Part shown: positions 1-7,999 of the stretch, one piece after another | Position numbering within the stretch: position 1 is the first letter of the stretch | Layout of the letters: every line of letters begins with the position of its first letter | Assembly: GCF_042683685.1 (NCBI RefSeq) | Contig: NZ_JBHUOP010000004.1 | Span: 470,965 to 534,964 of the forward strand | Source: Timonella corticicola | Lineage (GTDB): Bacteria > Actinomycetota > Actinomycetes > Actinomycetales > Cellulomonadaceae | Direction: 5' to 3' | DNA: 64,000 nucleotides | Notes under the pieces: model-generated | What the model saw: the letters and a program-made list of their open reading frames with translations, nothing else | Databases searched by the model: none | Told to the model about the DNA's origin: nothing | Made by a program: the position numbers and the translations under genes

Positions 1-822
1 GCGATGCTGCGTGAGCGAATCTATGACGAGTTCTCACTGACCTGTTCCGTGGGAATCGCACGCAACAAGTTCGTGGCCAAGCTCGCCTCCACGAACTGCA
101 AACCGGATGGGCTGATGATTGTTCCCGCGGCACGCACCACGGAGTTCGTGCAGTGTTTGCCAGTTGGCTCGCTGTGGGGCGTTGGCGTGAAAACACAGGA
201 ACGGCTCGCTGAATGGGGTATCACGCAGGTTGCGGAACTCGCCGTAATGGAGGTGTCTGCCCTGGCGCGTATCGTCGGTCCTGCTGCGGCAGCCCACTTG
301 CATGCGCTGGCCTGGGGGCGTGATGATCGCCCGGTGGTCACCGAACGGAACGAGAAAAGCATCGGCGCCGAAACAACGTTCAGTAAGGATCTGGTAGACC
401 TTGACCAACTACTGAATCATTTTTGGGCACTTGCAGATCAGTGTGGTTCGCGTCTGCGTCGCAAACAACTCGTAGGGCGTACGATCGCGATCAAGGTCCG
501 TAACACGCACTTTGAAACGGTGACACGTTCCATGCGGCTGGACTCACCGACAAACTCCTCAAAGGCGATCTATGAGGCTGCTCGGGAACTATTTGCCGGG
601 TTGAAACGTCCTTCAGCTACGAGACTGGTTGGGATTCGAGTTGAAAACCTTGAAAACGAGTCTGACAGTGTTTTTCAAGACACGCTGGCCGATTCGGTTG
701 TGGGTGCAGGAGTCGCTTTGAGTAGATCGGAGCGAGTCATGGATCAAATTCGGGCGAAATTTGGAGAAAGTGCGATCGAACGAGCAGCCCAAGGTGGTCT
801 TCGACTTTCAAGACCCCAGTAG
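1..822 (+). CDS. dinB: DNA polymerase IV (Y family), 5'-truncated by window edge
   Basis: Translesion DNA polymerase that copies past damaged template bases. The frame is open from base 1, so the N-terminal palm with the first catalytic carboxylates lies outside the window; the visible part begins in the palm just before the family stretch 'CSVGIARNKFVAKLAS' with 'KPDG' following. It continues through the thumb helix-hairpin-helix ('LWGVGVKTQERLAEWGI') and the little-finger domain ('SIGAETTFSKDL' onward). The gene ends at a TAG, 50 bp before the DUF3040 gene, an order common in actinobacteria upstream of mraZ. The C-terminal beta-clamp-binding peptide is not obvious to me. Nothing suggests it is broken; the missing start is only a window effect. 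Confidence 0.93.
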   Translation, partial: AMLRERIYDEFSLTCSVGIARNKFVAKLASTNCKPDGLMIVPAARTTEFVQCLPVGSLWGVGVKTQERLAEWGITQVAELAVMEVSALARIVGPAAAAHLHALAWGRDDRPVVTERNEKSIGAETTFSKDLVDLDQLLNHFWALADQCGSRLRRKQLVGRTIAIKVRNTHFETVTRSMRLDSPTNSSKAIYEAARELFAGLKRPSATRLVGIRVENLENESDSVFQDTLADSVVGAGVALSRSERVMDQIRAKFGESAIERAAQGGLRLSRPQ

Positions 823-872
823 TTTCACTATCCTTGATATAAGGCAGTCCACTTACCCCTGAGGAGGTACTC

Positions 873-1274
873 ATGCCTCTGTCTGAGCACGAGCAAAGAA
901 TTCTCGAGCAGCTTGAGCGCGAACTTGCGTCCGAGGATCCTAAACTCGCCACGACCATGAGCGATGGGCCGCGCCCTTCGTTTGCGCGCGTAGCGGTTGC
1001 GATCATCGGGGTTGTGGTTGGCCTCCTCATGCTCATCATCGGTGTTTCCCAGTCCCTCGCTGTTGTGGGAATTCTCGGATTCGCCGTGATGGTGGCCGCG
1101 GTGGTTTTCGCATCTACTCCATCTAAGAAGACGCAACTTCGCGTTGTCGACGGGAAGAGTTCATCGCGACCTGCCCGAGGTGGCTCAAACGTGAAGCCTA
1201 AGCAGGCCAAGTCCAAGGGTAGTTTTACCCAGCGTATGGAAGAGCGCTGGGAAAAGCGTCAGCGCGAAGGCTGA
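873..1274 (+). CDS. DUF3040 family small membrane protein
   Basis: Protein of 133 residues of unknown molecular function. The N-terminus 'MPLSEHEQRILEQLERELASEDP' is the hallmark of DUF3040; two hydrophobic segments follow at about residues 37-54 and 60-80, then a basic, Lys/Arg-rich cytoplasmic tail. A strong ribosome binding site (GAGGAGG, 861-867) sits 5 nt before the ATG. Members of this family are found next to mraZ and dinB in many actinobacteria, which hints at a link to envelope growth, but no reaction is known to me. A strong hairpin follows about 90 bp downstream and separates it from the dcw cluster. Confidence 0.9.
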   Translation: MPLSEHEQRILEQLERELASEDPKLATTMSDGPRPSFARVAVAIIGVVVGLLMLIIGVSQSLAVVGILGFAVMVAAVVFASTPSKKTQLRVVDGKSSSRPARGGSNVKPKQAKSKGSFTQRMEERWEKRQREG

Positions 1275-1364
1275 ACTTTCGCCACCAAGGCGGCTTGCCG
1301 CAGGGCGACTGCGAGAGCACAGTATGGTCGGGTACTAGAGCGCGGCCATAAATAAGACATGACG

Positions 1365-1410
1365 AAGGGGCGGGTGCCTCACCATCGATGGTGAGGCGCC
1401 CGCCCCTTTC
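1365..1410 (+). terminator. Strong hairpin terminator after the DUF3040 gene
   Basis: Arms 1365-1385 and 1388-1408 pair over about 20 bp with one G/T wobble, a 2-nt (CG) centre and a short trailing TTTC. The stem is very GC rich. Position between the DUF3040 gene and the mraZ region supports transcription termination; the weak U-tract is usual for high-GC bacteria. Confidence 0.75.
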
Positions 1411-1532
1411 ATGTGTCACAGTATTTCGCTCTTTGTGAGAGAACCCATGGATCGTTTCTTCGCGTGGATCATTGCCTGCATAGCGGTCTTGCTAGTCATA
1501 GTGCAGGGGAGTTGCGGAGAATCTGCATCACC

Positions 1533-1599
1533 CGATGGGGCGTTTTTGTTCCGGGTGCACAGTTAAACACTGTGCACCCGGAACAAAAACGCCCCATCG
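1533..1599. repeat. Perfect 31-bp inverted repeat (long hairpin)
   Basis: Left arm 1533-1563 and right arm 1569-1599 are perfectly complementary, with a 5-nt loop (TAAAC). Each arm carries a T5 or A5 run inside the stem and an inner GTGCAC palindrome. No T-tract follows on either strand, so it is not a standard intrinsic terminator, though it could still terminate transcription in both directions or protect a 3' end. Confidence 0.9.
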
Positions 1600-1668
1600 A
1601 GGTTCTGGGCAGGTGCTGTTGGTCGAAGTGTCTCCTCCGAGGCTCGAACGGTAAAACTCCTCCGCGCC

Positions 1669-1750
1669 CTCCACACATATTTCTGTCCTCCCACAGCGTG
1701 CGGCACATGCTCCTCCACTTTGCTCCACTCGAAGGTGGCGTGAAGTGGGG
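1669..1750. promoter_or_regulatory. Distal cluster of GTGGNG (MraZ-type) boxes
   Basis: CTCCAC occurs at 1669-1674, 1713-1718 and 1723-1728 (GTGGAG on the minus strand), followed by GTGGCG at 1735-1740 and GTGGGG at 1745-1750 on the plus strand. Within each pair the spacing is exactly 10 bp, the same as in the promoter-proximal array, and the two pairs face each other. MraZ is known to bind tandem short direct repeats with about 10-bp periodicity upstream of its own gene; use of this distal cluster is inference. Confidence 0.5.
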
Positions 1751-1934
1751 CAAGTGAATGGATGATCAATACGCATGCCCTGAAATGCTGTTTCGTTCTT
1801 CAACTACCAGGTGGGGTGTGATGCCCATTGCGAAATCAGGTTCGACACGGCAAAAATCCCTCCACTTTCATTTAGTGCTTTGACCTGCATCTTTTCTAGT
1901 AGATCAGGTGAAAATTGAGTAAATTCGCAAAAAA

Positions 1935-1960
1935 GTGGTGAGAAGTGGAGTAACGTGGAG
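1935..1960 (+). promoter_or_regulatory. MraZ operator: three GTGG(T/A)G boxes, 10-bp phased
   Basis: GTGGTG at 1935-1940, GTGGAG at 1945-1950 and GTGGAG at 1955-1960 form a tandem array 30 bp before the mraZ start. Tandem G-rich hexamers in this position are the known autoregulatory target of MraZ in several bacteria, so this is the probable operator of the dcw operon. Confidence 0.75.
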
Positions 1961-1989
1961 GTACTCGGAGCGAGAGGAGGGTGCAGGCT

Positions 1990-2454
1990 ATGCAAGAGCT
2001 GCTTGGCGGCATCCCCAGCTTGTTCTTGGGCACCTACAAACCACGTTTGGATGAAAAAGGTCGCCTCATCCTGCCAGCGAAATTTCGAAGCCAGTTCGCT
2101 CCTGGTCTCGTGCTCACTCGCGGGCAGGAACGATGCCTCTTTCTCCTTCCACTCGATGAGTTCCGCAGAATGTACGAGCATTTGCGGCAGGCGCCCGTCA
2201 CCTCTCGGCAGGCGCGCGACTACATGCGTGTTTTCCTCTCGGGTGCGAGTGATGAAATGCCGGACAAACAGGGGCGCATCTCCATCCCGGCAACTCTGCG
2301 TGAGTACGCAGGGTTGGACCGCGATATCGCGGTGATCGGGGCTGGATCACGCGTTGAGATCTGGGATGCAGCAACGTGGGACTGCTACCTCGCGAACCAA
2401 GAGGAGGGGTACGCCGAAACTGCTGAGCAGATCTTCCCCGACTTGCATTTCTAG
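1990..2454 (+). CDS. mraZ: MraZ, AbrB-fold regulator of the dcw cluster
   Basis: DNA-binding protein that represses its own operon and is the usual first gene of the dcw cluster. The 154 residues contain two AbrB-like halves: 'LDEKGRLILPAKFR' near residues 20-33 and 'DKQGRISIPATLREYAGL' near residues 92-110, each with the family D-x-x-G-R core. ATG 1990 is chosen because GAGGAGG (1974-1980) lies 9 nt upstream; an in-frame GTG at 1981 would abut the ribosome binding site. The phased GTGGNG boxes just upstream fit autoregulation. The length is typical for the family. Confidence 0.96.
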   Translation: MQELLGGIPSLFLGTYKPRLDEKGRLILPAKFRSQFAPGLVLTRGQERCLFLLPLDEFRRMYEHLRQAPVTSRQARDYMRVFLSGASDEMPDKQGRISIPATLREYAGLDRDIAVIGAGSRVEIWDAATWDCYLANQEEGYAETAEQIFPDLHF

Positions 2455-2460
2455 ATAACA

Positions 2461-2541
2461 GTGCAGTTCGGGGTCTCCTCCCGGGTTCTGAGATCACTTC
2501 CCCGTTCCCAGAGCTTCGCGGTGGGGGACCCGGAATTGCAC
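2461..2541 (+). promoter_or_regulatory. Long imperfect stem between mraZ and rsmH
   Basis: 2461-2478 pairs with 2524-2541: 15 Watson-Crick pairs, 2 G-U pairs and 1 mismatch over 18 positions, enclosing a 45-nt apical region. It fills most of the 119-bp mraZ-rsmH gap and ends 16 nt before the rsmH ribosome binding site. It could attenuate, terminate or process the transcript; there is no U-tract. Confidence 0.45.
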
Positions 2542-2573
2542 CGTTTCAGGTCTCATCAGGAGGCCATAGGTAA

Positions 2574-3605
2574 GTGACAGCACGCGCGAAGGGAATGAGG
2601 GCCAAGATGGCAGAGTTTTCGGATGACTCGCTCGCCGCAGAAAAGCACCTGCCTGTTCTGCTTGAGCGCTGCATCGAACTTCTCGCGCCTGCCCTGTCAG
2701 AGCCGCATGCCGTTTACGTTGACTGCACTCTGGGTATGGGTGGACATACCCAGGGGATGCTGAGGGCATTTCCATCCTTGACCGCGATCGGCATTGACCG
2801 TGATCCCCAGGCACTTGAGCTTGCAGGAGAACGGTTGCAGGAGTTTGGTGATCGCTTTGTCCCGGTGCACGCAACATACGACCAGATTGAACAGGTCGTT
2901 GTGGACCAGGGATTCGAGGGGGTCCAGGGAATCCTGATGGATCTCGGTGTGTCCTCGCTGCAGATCGATGAGAAAGAGCGCGGGTTCTCGTATGCCCAAG
3001 ACGCTCCATTGGATATGCGGATGGACACGACGGCACAACTCACCGCGGCCGACGTGTTGAACACCTACTCGGAGCAGGAATTGACGCGAATTCTGCGTGA
3101 ATACGGTGAAGAGCGGTTTGCATCAAAGATCTCGCGCTCGATTGTCGCGAAGCGAGCTGAGCGTCCATGGATTCGATCTGCTGAACTGGTGGATCTCGTA
3201 CGGGCGTGCATCCCAGCCGCGAAACGAACCACGGGGGGCAACCCTGCCAAACGGACCTTCCAGGCGCTGCGAATTGAGGTCAACGGGGAACTTGAGGTTC
3301 TGGCACGTGCTCTGCCTGCCGCAGTGAACAGTCTCGCGGTGGGTGGTCGGCTGCTTGTTGAGTCATATCACTCGCTTGAGGACAGGATGACCAAACGGGA
3401 GTTTGCACGGGGGATCAATTCCTCAGCACCACCTGAATGGCCTATCGAACCGGACACACACAAGCCCTACCTCGCAGCGATTACTCGCGGAGCGGAAAAG
3501 GCCGATGAGGCTGAACTCGCCCGTAATCCACGTTCGGCGTCCGTGCGGCTGCGCGGCGTGGAGCGTCTCCGTCCAACACCACAGCACATGACGACAAAGG
3601 GATAG
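2574..3605 (+). CDS. rsmH: 16S rRNA (cytosine-1402 N4)-methyltransferase
   Basis: S-adenosylmethionine-dependent enzyme that methylates N4 of C1402 in 16S rRNA. The SAM-binding loop is visible as 'DCTLGMGGHTQ' at residues 50-60, followed by 'IGIDRDPQAL' and the RsmH core 'GILMDLGVSSLQID' and 'LDMRMD'; 'NPAKRTFQALRIEVNGEL' and 'SYHSLEDR' are further family signatures. At 343 residues it is slightly longer than usual because of about 25 extra N-terminal residues. GTG 2574 has AGGAGG (2558-2563) at 10 nt; an internal ATG at 2595 is an alternative. ftsL starts 4 nt after its stop, so they are cotranscribed. Confidence 0.96.
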   Translation: MTARAKGMRAKMAEFSDDSLAAEKHLPVLLERCIELLAPALSEPHAVYVDCTLGMGGHTQGMLRAFPSLTAIGIDRDPQALELAGERLQEFGDRFVPVHATYDQIEQVVVDQGFEGVQGILMDLGVSSLQIDEKERGFSYAQDAPLDMRMDTTAQLTAADVLNTYSEQELTRILREYGEERFASKISRSIVAKRAERPWIRSAELVDLVRACIPAAKRTTGGNPAKRTFQALRIEVNGELEVLARALPAAVNSLAVGGRLLVESYHSLEDRMTKREFARGINSSAPPEWPIEPDTHKPYLAAITRGAEKADEAELARNPRSASVRLRGVERLRPTPQHMTTKG

Positions 3606-3609
3606 ACAC

Positions 3610-4035
3610 ATGAGTGCATTGCAATCTGCCGCCGCCCGCGTCATGCCGGTGCGTCCAAGCACCGCTGCTCCTGTTACGGAATCTAAGCAGCGCCCCGACC
3701 TGCGTCTGGTTGAGGCACCTGTACAGGAACGGTCCTCGTTCCGCTTCTTGATGATGTGTATCTCACTGATCGCAGCGGCTATCGTCGTGGTCTTGGTGCT
3801 GAACGCGGAGATGGCCAACGGCGCATATGAGCGAGTCAATCTCCAGCGTGAACGATCCCAAGAGGTCATCGTGGGGGAGCAACTGAATGCGCAACTCGCC
3901 GATATCAAAACTGCCGACAATCTCGCTCAACGGGCCAAGGCTCTTGGTATGGTCCAGGAAGTTAATCCAGAAGTTCTGCACATTGACTCCAAGAAGGTAG
4001 CAGCGCAGAAAGTAGTTGAGGAACAGGGCAATTGA
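3610..4035 (+). CDS. ftsL: FtsL-like septum formation protein
   Basis: Small bitopic divisome protein that works with FtsB and FtsQ to activate FtsW-FtsI. The 141 residues contain a polar N-terminal tail, one transmembrane segment at about residues 46-65 ('FLMMCISLIAAAIVVVLVLN') and an extracytoplasmic part predicted to be helical with heptad-like spacing ('YERVNLQRERSQEVIVGEQL'), ending in the family-like 'NLAQRAKALGMV'. FtsL is poorly conserved in sequence, so the call rests on topology, length and position between rsmH and ftsI. Its stop overlaps the TTG start of ftsI. Confidence 0.88.
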   Translation: MSALQSAAARVMPVRPSTAAPVTESKQRPDLRLVEAPVQERSSFRFLMMCISLIAAAIVVVLVLNAEMANGAYERVNLQRERSQEVIVGEQLNAQLADIKTADNLAQRAKALGMVQEVNPEVLHIDSKKVAAQKVVEEQGN

Positions 4036-6269
4036 CGGGTAAGTCGCAAGATCCACCGCAGGGCCGACGTCCGAGCGCGAGTCGCTCTGGGCGTCGGCCT
4101 GACTCGCAATCGCAGCCACGTTCTGAGCAACCACGCGGTGGCGGACAGCCTCGACGCAGCCAGCCGCAGGGCGGGCGAGCCAGCAGCAAGGACCAGCCAA
4201 CTCGTCGGCAATCCGATGCACCCCAACAACGAACAGGGACCAGGCCCGGGACCACGGATCGCTCCGCCGCTGTGAACTCTCGCACTGACCAGCCAAGGGT
4301 CAGACCCGCGAACGCCGGGGCACGCCCGCGAATCGAAGCGACCTCGCGACCAGCCCCACGCAGCGGACGAACGGCCACGCGCCGTGAACTGGACACGGAA
4401 CTGGCGCTAAGGCGTGCGGAACGCAGGGCAAAGCGCCAACGCGGTCCGTTGGGATTCACCTATTTCCCGAAGCGAGTTATCTCGCTGGGTCTCATATTCG
4501 CCCTTGCGATGGGCACTTTGGTAATCCGGCTCGCACACGTGCAATTGATTGAAGGGCCAGCGCTCGCACAGGCGGCTCGCGATCTGCGTACCACTACCCA
4601 GGAACTCGTTGCGGAACGTGGCTCGATAACCGACCGACACGGCAACGCGATCGCGGAATCCGTGGCTCGCTACCGGATCTACGGCGATCAACTGCGTCTT
4701 GAAGAGTGGCAACGCACCGTTGAAGAAGACGGCGAAGAGGTGGTCAAGGGCGGTCCTGCCTACGCCGCCGAACTCCTGGCGGAGGTGCTCGATCTGGACA
4801 GGGAAGAACTCGAGGAGAAACTCACCAAGAAGTCGGACCAGGAACGCTACAACCAATACGTTGTGATTGAGAAGGAGGCGGCTCCTGAGACCTGGGATGC
4901 CGTGCGAGCATTACGTATCACCGGTATCTACTCGGAGAATCTCAACAAGCGGATCTATCCCTCGGGCGAGACAGCGAAGAACATCATCGGTGCCGTTGGC
5001 ACAGTAGACAAAGCCGTTGACCCATCTGACACATCCGAGAATGCCAAGACGGTGGCAGTGGATGGTGGCGTGTCGGGGCTCGAGTATCGTTTGGATGACG
5101 TTCTCAGTGGCGAACCCGGATATCGGACCTATGAGCGCTCGGCACACGGGTACATGCTTCCCTCAAGCGATCTCGTGGAGAAACCTGCCACCCAGGGATT
5201 GACCGTTCGGTCAACCTTGGATATGGATATCCAGTGGCATGCTGAGAAAGCCCTCGACGAACAGCTCAAGAAGATGGGTTCCAATGCAGGTTCCGTCATC
5301 GTCCAGGACGTGACGACCTGTGAAGTCTTGGCGCTTGCGGATCGCAGTACGACCACGGATGGCAGCACTGAGGCCACTGGGCGTATCGGCGCGGTGCAAG
5401 ACATCTTCGAACCAGGCTCGACGGCCAAGGTCGTTACGATGGCCGCTGCGCTCGAACTCGGTGTGGCAACCCCTTTGACCAGGTACAAGGTCCCGTACAT
5501 GTATGACACCAGCAACGGTCAGACGTTCCGGGACTCGCACGATCACCCGACTCAGAAACTGACGCTCACCGGTATCCTCTCCGAGTCGTCGAACACGGGC
5601 ACGGTGCAGGTCGGTGAGTCGATTCCCAAGCAGCAACGTTACGACTACCTGTATAAGTTCGGTTTCGGCCAGCACACGGGTATTGAGATCGCGGGCGAGA
5701 CCCGCGGCATACTCCACAGCGCTGACGAGTGGGACGGACGTACCCAGTATGGTGTCCTGTTTGGGCAGGGTATGGCATCGAACGCGCTTCAGGCCACGAA
5801 CGTGTTCTCGACGGTCGCCAACGGTGGGCGCGCCTGCCAGCCACACCTCGTCGCGGGAACGACTGACAGCGATGGCGTGTACACGGAATCGCCCAAGTCG
5901 GAAACCAAGCAGATCATCTCGCAGGATGTCGCCGATCAGGTCCTGAGCATGATGGAGTCTGTGGTCGTTGAGGGTTCCGGCCGGGCTGGAAAGATCGACG
6001 GTTACCGGGTTGCAGGCAAGACGGGTACTGCTCAGGCACCAGGTGCGGATGGAAAACTGACGTCTTTTGTGTCCTCATTCATCGGCGTGGCTCCAGTCGA
6101 TGACCCACGGATCGTGGTCTCTGTGATCATTCGCGATCCACAGACCTCTATCTGGGGTGGCGTCGTTGCGGCTCCCGTGTTTGCCGATGTGATGGCGTAC
6201 TCGCTACAGCAACTGCGGGTCGAGCCGTCGACTACTGAACCTGACCTGTACGAGACCACCTGGGAGTAG
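4032..6269 (+). CDS. ftsI: FtsI, septal peptidoglycan transpeptidase (PBP3)
   Basis: Class B penicillin-binding protein that cross-links septal peptidoglycan. A long Arg/Gln/Pro-rich cytoplasmic tail (about 145 residues) precedes one membrane segment at about 149-170, then a dimerisation domain with 'ELVAERGSITDRHGNAIAES', then the transpeptidase with S463-T-A-K, S519-S-N and K663-T-G. Length 745 is at the long end because of the tail. The start is taken as TTG 4032, which overlaps the ftsL stop (TTGA) and has GAGGAA about 10 nt upstream; since the tail is low complexity, a later start cannot be fully excluded. No PASTA domain is present. Confidence 0.95.
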   Translation: MTGKSQDPPQGRRPSASRSGRRPDSQSQPRSEQPRGGGQPRRSQPQGGRASSKDQPTRRQSDAPQQRTGTRPGTTDRSAAVNSRTDQPRVRPANAGARPRIEATSRPAPRSGRTATRRELDTELALRRAERRAKRQRGPLGFTYFPKRVISLGLIFALAMGTLVIRLAHVQLIEGPALAQAARDLRTTTQELVAERGSITDRHGNAIAESVARYRIYGDQLRLEEWQRTVEEDGEEVVKGGPAYAAELLAEVLDLDREELEEKLTKKSDQERYNQYVVIEKEAAPETWDAVRALRITGIYSENLNKRIYPSGETAKNIIGAVGTVDKAVDPSDTSENAKTVAVDGGVSGLEYRLDDVLSGEPGYRTYERSAHGYMLPSSDLVEKPATQGLTVRSTLDMDIQWHAEKALDEQLKKMGSNAGSVIVQDVTTCEVLALADRSTTTDGSTEATGRIGAVQDIFEPGSTAKVVTMAAALELGVATPLTRYKVPYMYDTSNGQTFRDSHDHPTQKLTLTGILSESSNTGTVQVGESIPKQQRYDYLYKFGFGQHTGIEIAGETRGILHSADEWDGRTQYGVLFGQGMASNALQATNVFSTVANGGRACQPHLVAGTTDSDGVYTESPKSETKQIISQDVADQVLSMMESVVVEGSGRAGKIDGYRVAGKTGTAQAPGADGKLTSFVSSFIGVAPVDDPRIVVSVIIRDPQTSIWGGVVAAPVFADVMAYSLQQLRVEPSTTEPDLYETTWE

Positions 6270-6361
6270 GCGTCGCCAGGGCGGCTCGGGGATGGTGTTT
6301 TCAGCCCAAGCGATATTACTCACCACCCCCGATGCGGTTTTGGCGTGTCTGAAGGACTACA

Positions 6362-7999
6362 TTGAGACTTATGAGTTCGCAAGAAGACCTGTTGCGGCCG
6401 CTCGAGGCCCCGGCTGTTCCGCTGAGAGATCTGCTGGTTGGTGCCAGCGTTCAGGTGGTGTCGCCGCATGCGCTGATCGACGAGACGATCGTTTCGGGTC
6501 TGACCGTCAATTCCCGGCAGGTCGTCTCGGGAGACGTGTTCGTTGCGTTGGCTGGTTTGAAGGCACACGGCGCGCGTTTTGCTGCCAGTGCCGTTGCGCA
6601 GGGCGCAAGTGTGATCCTGACCGATCACGCGGGTGTTCAGGTTCTCGCTGAACAGGATTTTGGTGATTCTGCTCCGGTGATTGTTCAGGGACCACAGGGC
6701 GATCTTCTCCGCGGCGAGATGGCGCAGTGGGCGAGCCGCATTTACGGAGCCCCTTCGCAGCGGCTTTCAGTGTCGGGGCTGACCGGCACCAATGGAAAGA
6801 CCACCACCGCTTTCTTCTTGGATGCGATTCACCGCTGGGTGGGGGAGCGCACGGCCCTTTTGGGAACTGTCGAGATGCGGCTCGCGGACATTGCCGTCCC
6901 ATCCACGCGCACAACCGTTGAGTCGCCTGTGCTGCAGGGGTTCTTCTCGCGGTGTGTTCAGGAGGGCATCGATCACGTGACGATGGAGGTGTCATCGCAT
7001 GCGCTCGCGTTGGCTCGGGTGGATGGCACGCGCTTCGGGGTTGTCGGGTTCACCAACCTGCAGCATGACCATCTGGATTTCCACCACACGATGGATGAGT
7101 ACTTTGAGGCGAAGGCTTCACTGTTCTCTCCTGGTTTCGCTGCGCACGGTGTTGTGGTGGCCGACGACAAATGGGGACGCAAACTGGCCGTGGAAGCTGC
7201 TGTTCCAGTGGACTCCATCACGACGAGACTATGTGACGAACCGCTGTTTGACGCCGATTGGCGGGTCACCCGCACAGGGCTTTCGCGTGACGGACTTGGC
7301 GTGGATTTCACGCTCACGCACAGGCAAGGCGAGCAGATTGAGTCACATTCCCCACTACTTGGCGCGGTGAACGTGTCGAATGCCGCCCTCGCGACTGTCA
7401 TGGCGCTGCGACAGGGAGTCAGCCCTGAGCAGATCAGGTTGGGCCTGCAGCACCTTGCTATCGTTCCCGGGCGTATGGAAGTGGTGTCCCAGCCAGGTCA
7501 ACCGCTGACCATCGTTGACTACGCGCACACGGCTGAGGCGCTCGAATTTGCGCTCGACTCGCTGCGCACCACACATCACATGGACGGGGTTGGCAGACTT
7601 ATCGTTGTGTTTGGCGCGGCAGGGGACCGTGACGCAAGCAAACGCCCCTTCATGGGCGCGGTGGCTGGCGAATATGCTGATGTTATCTATGTGACCGACG
7701 ACGATCCGTACTCGGAGGACCCCGCCAAGATTTGCGACGAGGTGGCGGCCGGGGTATTTATGTCACCTCGGTTTGCCGCACTCAGCGAGGCGGAACAGCA
7801 TGAGCGCCTCTTTGTCGTATCGCCGCGCGAGGAGGCCATTGCCGCCGCGATAGCCAGTGCCCGTCTCGAAGACACGGTCTTGATTGCCGGTCGGGGACAT
7901 GAGTTGATCCAAGACTTGGACGGATATCAGCATGAGTTGGATGATCGTGTGTTTGCTCGTGCGCGGCTGGCAGAATATGAAGCGGTGGATGAAATGTGA
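6362..7999 (+). CDS. murE: UDP-MurNAc-dipeptide ligase MurE (probably L-Lys/Orn type)
   Basis: Cytoplasmic Mur ligase adding the third amino acid of the peptidoglycan stem. The ATP loop is 'GLTGTNGKTTT' with K146, followed by the carbamylated-lysine and Mur ligase C-terminal regions. At the substrate-selecting motif, where DAP-adding enzymes read DNPR, this protein reads D447-D448-P449-Y450 followed by SEDP. Loss of the arginine argues against meso-DAP and for L-Lys or L-Orn. TTG 6362 has GAAGGA 5 nt upstream; ATG 6371 is an alternative start with a poorer site. The gene lies 92 bp after ftsI. Confidence 0.95.
   Translation: MRLMSSQEDLLRPLEAPAVPLRDLLVGASVQVVSPHALIDETIVSGLTVNSRQVVSGDVFVALAGLKAHGARFAASAVAQGASVILTDHAGVQVLAEQDFGDSAPVIVQGPQGDLLRGEMAQWASRIYGAPSQRLSVSGLTGTNGKTTTAFFLDAIHRWVGERTALLGTVEMRLADIAVPSTRTTVESPVLQGFFSRCVQEGIDHVTMEVSSHALALARVDGTRFGVVGFTNLQHDHLDFHHTMDEYFEAKASLFSPGFAAHGVVVADDKWGRKLAVEAAVPVDSITTRLCDEPLFDADWRVTRTGLSRDGLGVDFTLTHRQGEQIESHSPLLGAVNVSNAALATVMALRQGVSPEQIRLGLQHLAIVPGRMEVVSQPGQPLTIVDYAHTAEALEFALDSLRTTHHMDGVGRLIVVFGAAGDRDASKRPFMGAVAGEYADVIYVTDDDPYSEDPAKICDEVAAGVFMSPRFAALSEAEQHERLFVVSPREEAIAAAIASARLEDTVLIAGRGHELIQDLDGYQHELDDRVFARARLAEYEAVDEM

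Larger units (their letters stand above)
1411..1989. other. Non-coding region upstream of mraZ
   Basis: About 580 bp without a convincing long gene. It holds a perfect 31-bp inverted repeat (1533-1599), a weak possible 39-codon frame (1447-1566), two arrays of GTGGNG boxes (about 1669-1750 and 1935-1960) and an A/T-rich stretch just before mraZ with a TTGACC element at 1880-1885 that could be a -35 box. Open frames drawn across it in several frames owe their length to the inverted repeat and show no recognisable protein. Confidence 0.6.

Noticed and set aside
1413..1803. Overlapping open frames on both strands across the inverted repeat
   Set aside because: They are open because the perfect repeat gives complementary frames; composition is not protein-like and no family is recognisable.
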